NCBI GenBank assembly: GCA_003167305.1
Contig: PMTP01000093.1
Span: 1-7,369, forward strand
Reading direction: 5' to 3'
Length of the DNA stretch: 7,369 nt
Source: Acidobacteriaceae bacterium
GTDB taxonomy: Bacteria > Acidobacteriota > Terriglobia > Terriglobales > Acidobacteriaceae
Shown in pieces: positions 4,813-7,369 of the stretch. Positions within the stretch are counted from its first letter, which is position 1, and each line of letters starts with the position of its first letter. Below the pieces are notes generated by a model. That model did no database searches and had not been told where the DNA came from. It saw only the letters and a list, made by a program, of their open reading frames with translations. A program made the position numbers and the translations under genes.

Positions 4813-7209
4813 CTACTCGACCACCGTCAAGCTGGTCTCCGCCGTGGCCAGCGAGCTGCCGCCGACCCAGATTTTGTAGGTGGTTGGCTCGACAGTGCGC
4901 TTGACGTCAGCGTTGTAAAAGTTCAACTCGTCGAAGCCCAGCGAAAACTCCACGTGCTTCGTCTCGCCGGGATTGAGCGCAACGCGAGCAAAGCCCTTGA
5001 GCTCGCGCACCGGCTGGGAGACGCTGGCGGCGGTGTTGCGGATATAGAGCTGGACGACTTCGGTTCCGGCCACACTGCCCGCGTTCTTCACATCCACGCC
5101 AACGGTGACGACCGGCTTGTGCCCGCTGGCCAGCACTTCGCTCAACGAAAGCTGGGCGCAGCTGACGGTGGGCTGGGAGTAAGAGAAGCTGGTGTAGTTC
5201 AGACCCCAGCCGAAGGGATAGAGCGCGGAGTTTTCCTCGTCCATGTAGCGGGAGACGAACTTCTCGCCTGCTTCCCGGGGAAAGTGGCTCAGGTCACCCT
5301 GCGCCGGCCGGCCGGTGGGCAGTTGGGCATAATAGAGCGGCTCCTGACCCACGGCGCGGGGCAGGCTCACCGGCAGCTTGCCGGAGGGGTTTACATCGCC
5401 GAAGAGCACATCGGCGACGGCAGGTCCGGCCTCTATGCCGGGACTCCAGGCTTCCAGAATCGCCGGCACGTGCGTGGCGGCCCACTTCAACTCCAGTGGA
5501 CGCCCTGCCAGAATCACCAGAACGACCGGCTTGCCAGTGGCGACGACAGCCTCAAGGAGCTGCTGCTGCGCGCCGGTAAAGCCCAGTGTGGTGCGGCTGG
5601 AGGCTTCGCCCTCCATCCAGTCAGCCGGCTCTCCGAGAGCCAGGATGGCGATGTCGGCCTGCCTGGCGGTCTCGACGGCTTCGGCAATGGTTTTGGCATC
5701 GTCGGGGATAGAGAGAGGAGCATCCGGCGTGTCTCCGCCGCCGCCAAAGTGCACCCGCTTGAGCACGTTGGCGTCCTCGCCGGAGAGCAGATCGCAACCC
5801 TGCGCATAGAGCAGGCGGTCGCCCAGGCGCTCCCGAAGCGCGGTTCTCAGCGTGACCACAAACTTGGGATCGCCGCTGACGGCCCATGCGCCCAGCATTT
5901 CGCGCTGGTTGTCGGCAAGCGGGCCGATCAGCGCAACCTTCTTCGCCTTCGCGGTGAGCGGCAAGAGAGCGCCAACGCCCGCGACGGGGTCGTTCTTGAG
6001 CAGGACAAAGGTCTCGGCGGCCACTTTCCGGGCAGCCGCGCGGCGCTCCGGCGTGACCTCGTAGGCCGGCCCCTCTACGGTGTAGGGGTGGTCGAAGAGC
6101 CCCAGCGCAAACTTGACGCGTAGAATGCGGCGCACCGCCTCGTCCACCACGCTCATGGGGATCTTGCCCGCGCGCACCGGGGGAGCGATGACGGTTCCGA
6201 AGAGCTCGCCTACCATGTCCATGTCCACGCCCGCCTCCAGCGCCTTGCGGGCCACGGTGGGGCCGTCCGCCCCGATCGCGTGGTCGAGCAGCTCGGACAC
6301 CGCGCCCCAGTCGGAGACCACGAAGCCGTCGAATCCCCACTCGTTGCGCAGAACCTGAGTCAGCGTAAAGGGATTGGCCGAGCCGGGAACGCCGTTGATG
6401 GTGTTGAAGGAGCTCATGATTGTGGCCGCGCCGGCCTCGACCGCGGCGCGATACGGCTCCAGGTAGACCTGGCGCAGAGTGATCTCGCTCATGTCCACGG
6501 CGTTGTAGTCGCGGCCGGCGATGGGCGCGCCGTAGGCCGCATAGTGCTTCACGCTGACGGCGACCGAGTCAGGCTTGGATAGATCGCCCTGCTGGTAGCC
6601 CTTCACCCAGGCGCGGGCCATCGCCGATCCAAGGTAGGGATCTTCGCCCGCTGATTCGACGATGCGACCCCAGCGCGCGTCGCGGCTGATGTCCACCATG
6701 GGCGAGAAGACCCATGGGATGCCGTCGGCGCGGGCTTCCGTTGCGCCGGTACGCGCCACCAATTCAACCGCCGCCGGGTCGAAGCTGGCCGCCAGCGCCA
6801 ATGGCACCGGGAAGGTGGTGCGGTGGCCGTGAATCACGTCTAACCCAAAGAGAATGGGAATATGGAGACGCGTCTTCTCCACGGCCAGGTGCTGGTAGTG
6901 ATTGGTGGCTTCCGTGCTCGCCAGGTTCAGAAACGATCCGGCGTGGCCTTTGGCCGCCAGTTCATCATTGTGGAGATTGCTCGCGCCCGGTCCAGTGGCG
7001 AAGCCGGCGTTGAACTGCGCCAACTGCCCGACCTTCTCGTCGAGGGTCATCTGCCGCAGGAGCGCTTCGACGCGCGCGTTGACTTCCTTTGAAGCCAACT
7101 GGGGGTTGGGAACGGGCCTGGACTGAGCTGGGGCTGAAAGCCAGCCTGGACCGGCAATCGACAGAAGAGAAATCAGAATCAGCAGAGGGCGATACGAAGG
7201 AGTTTTCAT
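4813..7209 (-). CDS. bglX: Secreted GH3 beta-glucosidase, BglX-type
   Basis: From the ATG at 7209 the product has 798 residues, close to E. coli BglX (765). Residues 1-28 are a signal peptide: K2/R7, a hydrophobic core at 9-20, and APA before cleavage after A28. The TIM-barrel domain spans about 40-370. It includes FGLDVIHGHRTTFPVPLA (121-138), DISRDARWGRIVESAGEDPY (173-192), KHYAAYG (221-227) and GRDYNAVDMSE (232-242). The nucleophile is Asp300 in VVSDWGAV. The alpha/beta sandwich domain (about 395-625) supplies the acid/base Glu535 in GEASSR. A fibronectin-III-like domain (about 700-775) follows LYPFGWGLNYTSF. The family hydrolyses beta-glucosides from the non-reducing end, here in the periplasm or outside. 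A GTG at 7293 would add 28 residues ahead of the signal peptide and is rejected. No ribosome site precedes the ATG, so the mRNA may be almost leaderless. The exact substrate (glucose, xylose or mixed linkages) cannot be read from sequence. Confidence 0.95.
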   Translation of the reverse strand: MKTPSYRPLLILISLLSIAGPGWLSAPAQSRPVPNPQLASKEVNARVEALLRQMTLDEKVGQLAQFNAGFATGPGASNLHNDELAAKGHAGSFLNLASTEATNHYQHLAVEKTRLHIPILFGLDVIHGHRTTFPVPLALAASFDPAAVELVARTGATEARADGIPWVFSPMVDISRDARWGRIVESAGEDPYLGSAMARAWVKGYQQGDLSKPDSVAVSVKHYAAYGAPIAGRDYNAVDMSEITLRQVYLEPYRAAVEAGAATIMSSFNTINGVPGSANPFTLTQVLRNEWGFDGFVVSDWGAVSELLDHAIGADGPTVARKALEAGVDMDMVGELFGTVIAPPVRAGKIPMSVVDEAVRRILRVKFALGLFDHPYTVEGPAYEVTPERRAAARKVAAETFVLLKNDPVAGVGALLPLTAKAKKVALIGPLADNQREMLGAWAVSGDPKFVVTLRTALRERLGDRLLYAQGCDLLSGEDANVLKRVHFGGGGDTPDAPLSIPDDAKTIAEAVETARQADIAILALGEPADWMEGEASSRTTLGFTGAQQQLLEAVVATGKPVVLVILAGRPLELKWAATHVPAILEAWSPGIEAGPAVADVLFGDVNPSGKLPVSLPRAVGQEPLYYAQLPTGRPAQGDLSHFPREAGEKFVSRYMDEENSALYPFGWGLNYTSFSYSQPTVSCAQLSLSEVLASGHKPVVTVGVDVKNAGSVAGTEVVQLYIRNTAASVSQPVRELKGFARVALNPGETKHVEFSLGFDELNFYNADVKRTVEPTTYKIWVGGSSLATAETSLTVVE

Positions 7210-7218
7210 GGCGAAGCC

Positions 7219-7248
7219 AGAATACACCGTTGCGGCAGGAAAGGTCAG
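7219..7248 (-). promoter_or_regulatory. Candidate promoter of the GH3 gene, giving an almost leaderless transcript
   Basis: On the reverse strand CTGACC (7243-7248) is followed after 18 nt by TATTCT (7219-7224); each matches four of six consensus positions. The start would be near 7212, only about 3 nt from the ATG. This agrees with the missing ribosome site. One arm of the 9-bp inverted repeat lies in the spacer. Confidence 0.28.
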
Positions 7249-7266
7249 CGCATCCCGTGCCGCAAC
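7229..7266. promoter_or_regulatory. Perfect 9-bp inverted repeat upstream of the GH3 gene
   Basis: GTTGCGGCA (7229-7237) is the exact inverse complement of TGCCGCAAC (7258-7266), with a 20-nt spacer. It begins 20 nt upstream of the GH3 start codon. Arm starts are 29 bp apart, nearly three helical turns, which suits a regulator contacting both arms on one DNA face. If transcription starts further upstream, it would instead be a leader hairpin. The divergent gene at the right edge could share it. Confidence 0.4.
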
Positions 7267-7331
7267 TCCCCCTGGGAACAGAGGCACTCGCACAACACCG
7301 TGGTAATCGACTACTCTTGCCAGAGAGGCGT

Positions 7332-7369
7332 ATGGCCCGGTTGATACGACATTTCCGCGAAGCCCTCTG
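7332..7369 (+). CDS. Possible start of a rightward gene, cut by the right edge
   Basis: An ATG at 7332 opens 12 codons reading MARLIRHFREAL before the window ends. A GAGAGG stretch lies upstream, but only about 3 nt from the ATG, which is short for a ribosome site. The position, divergent from the GH3 gene across about 120 bp, is reasonable for a gene start. The basic, amphipathic beginning resembles the N-terminus of membrane proteins such as FtsX-type permeases (RHxRE-like), but 12 residues cannot establish a family. The frame is also open upstream within the region, so a different start is possible. Confidence 0.28.
   Translation, partial: MARLIRHFREAL

Noticed and set aside
4768..6123. 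A 451-codon open frame on the forward strand
   Set aside because: It lies wholly opposite the GH3 gene, whose reverse-strand product carries every catalytic block of the family. The forward peptide has no recognisable domain; long antisense frames are common in GC-rich genes.
7210..7293. A 28-residue N-terminal extension of the GH3 protein from a GTG at 7293
   Set aside because: It would place a clear signal peptide internally, and the codons overlap the 9-bp inverted repeat. The ATG at 7209 gives a textbook signal peptide.

Overview
The window is GC-rich bacterial chromosome, and I suggest an Acidobacteriota (Terriglobia-like) source. The support is the style of the proteins (a secreted BglX-type GH3, a TIGR00266/AIM24 protein, an AI-2E family permease, a secreted HELTHALQDQ metallopeptidase) and a structured intergenic repeat of a kind I associate with that group. 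This assignment is inference; there is no rRNA or other phylogenetic marker here.

Layout, left to right. (1) The window opens inside a leftward YgfZ/GcvT-like folate-binding protein gene (1-800), cut off before its C-terminal part. (2) A compact 98-bp divergent region (801-898) holds overlapping promoter-like elements and nested dyads. (3) A rightward gene (899-2566) encodes a secreted, probably zinc-dependent HExxH peptidase of uncharacterised role. (4) A short convergent gap (2567-2667) with weak hairpins separates it from a leftward pair: the AIM24/TIGR00266 protein (4511 to 3744) followed 44 bp later by an eight-helix AI-2E family permease (3699 to 2668), probably co-transcribed. (5) A 301-bp gene-free stretch (4512-4812) contains two good imperfect hairpins and two copies of a 10-nt motif, and looks like a dispersed intergenic repeat. 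(6) A leftward gene (7209 to 4813) encodes a full-length secreted GH3 beta-glucosidase with signal peptide, nucleophile and acid/base all visible. (7) The right edge holds a 9-bp perfect inverted repeat and a promoter-like pair just upstream of the GH3 gene, then the possible first 12 codons of a rightward gene.

The genes do not form one evident pathway. The GH3 enzyme would release glucose from beta-glucosides in the periplasm or outside the cell, the metallopeptidase is another exported hydrolase, and YgfZ is a cytoplasmic Fe-S maintenance protein. AIM24 and AI-2E form the only plausible operon. I see no mobile element, CRISPR array, tRNA, rRNA or defence system, and no convincing new multi-gene system. 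The most interesting items are the uncharacterised metallopeptidase, the AIM24/AI-2E pairing, the intergenic repeat, and the dyad and possible leaderless start of the GH3 gene.
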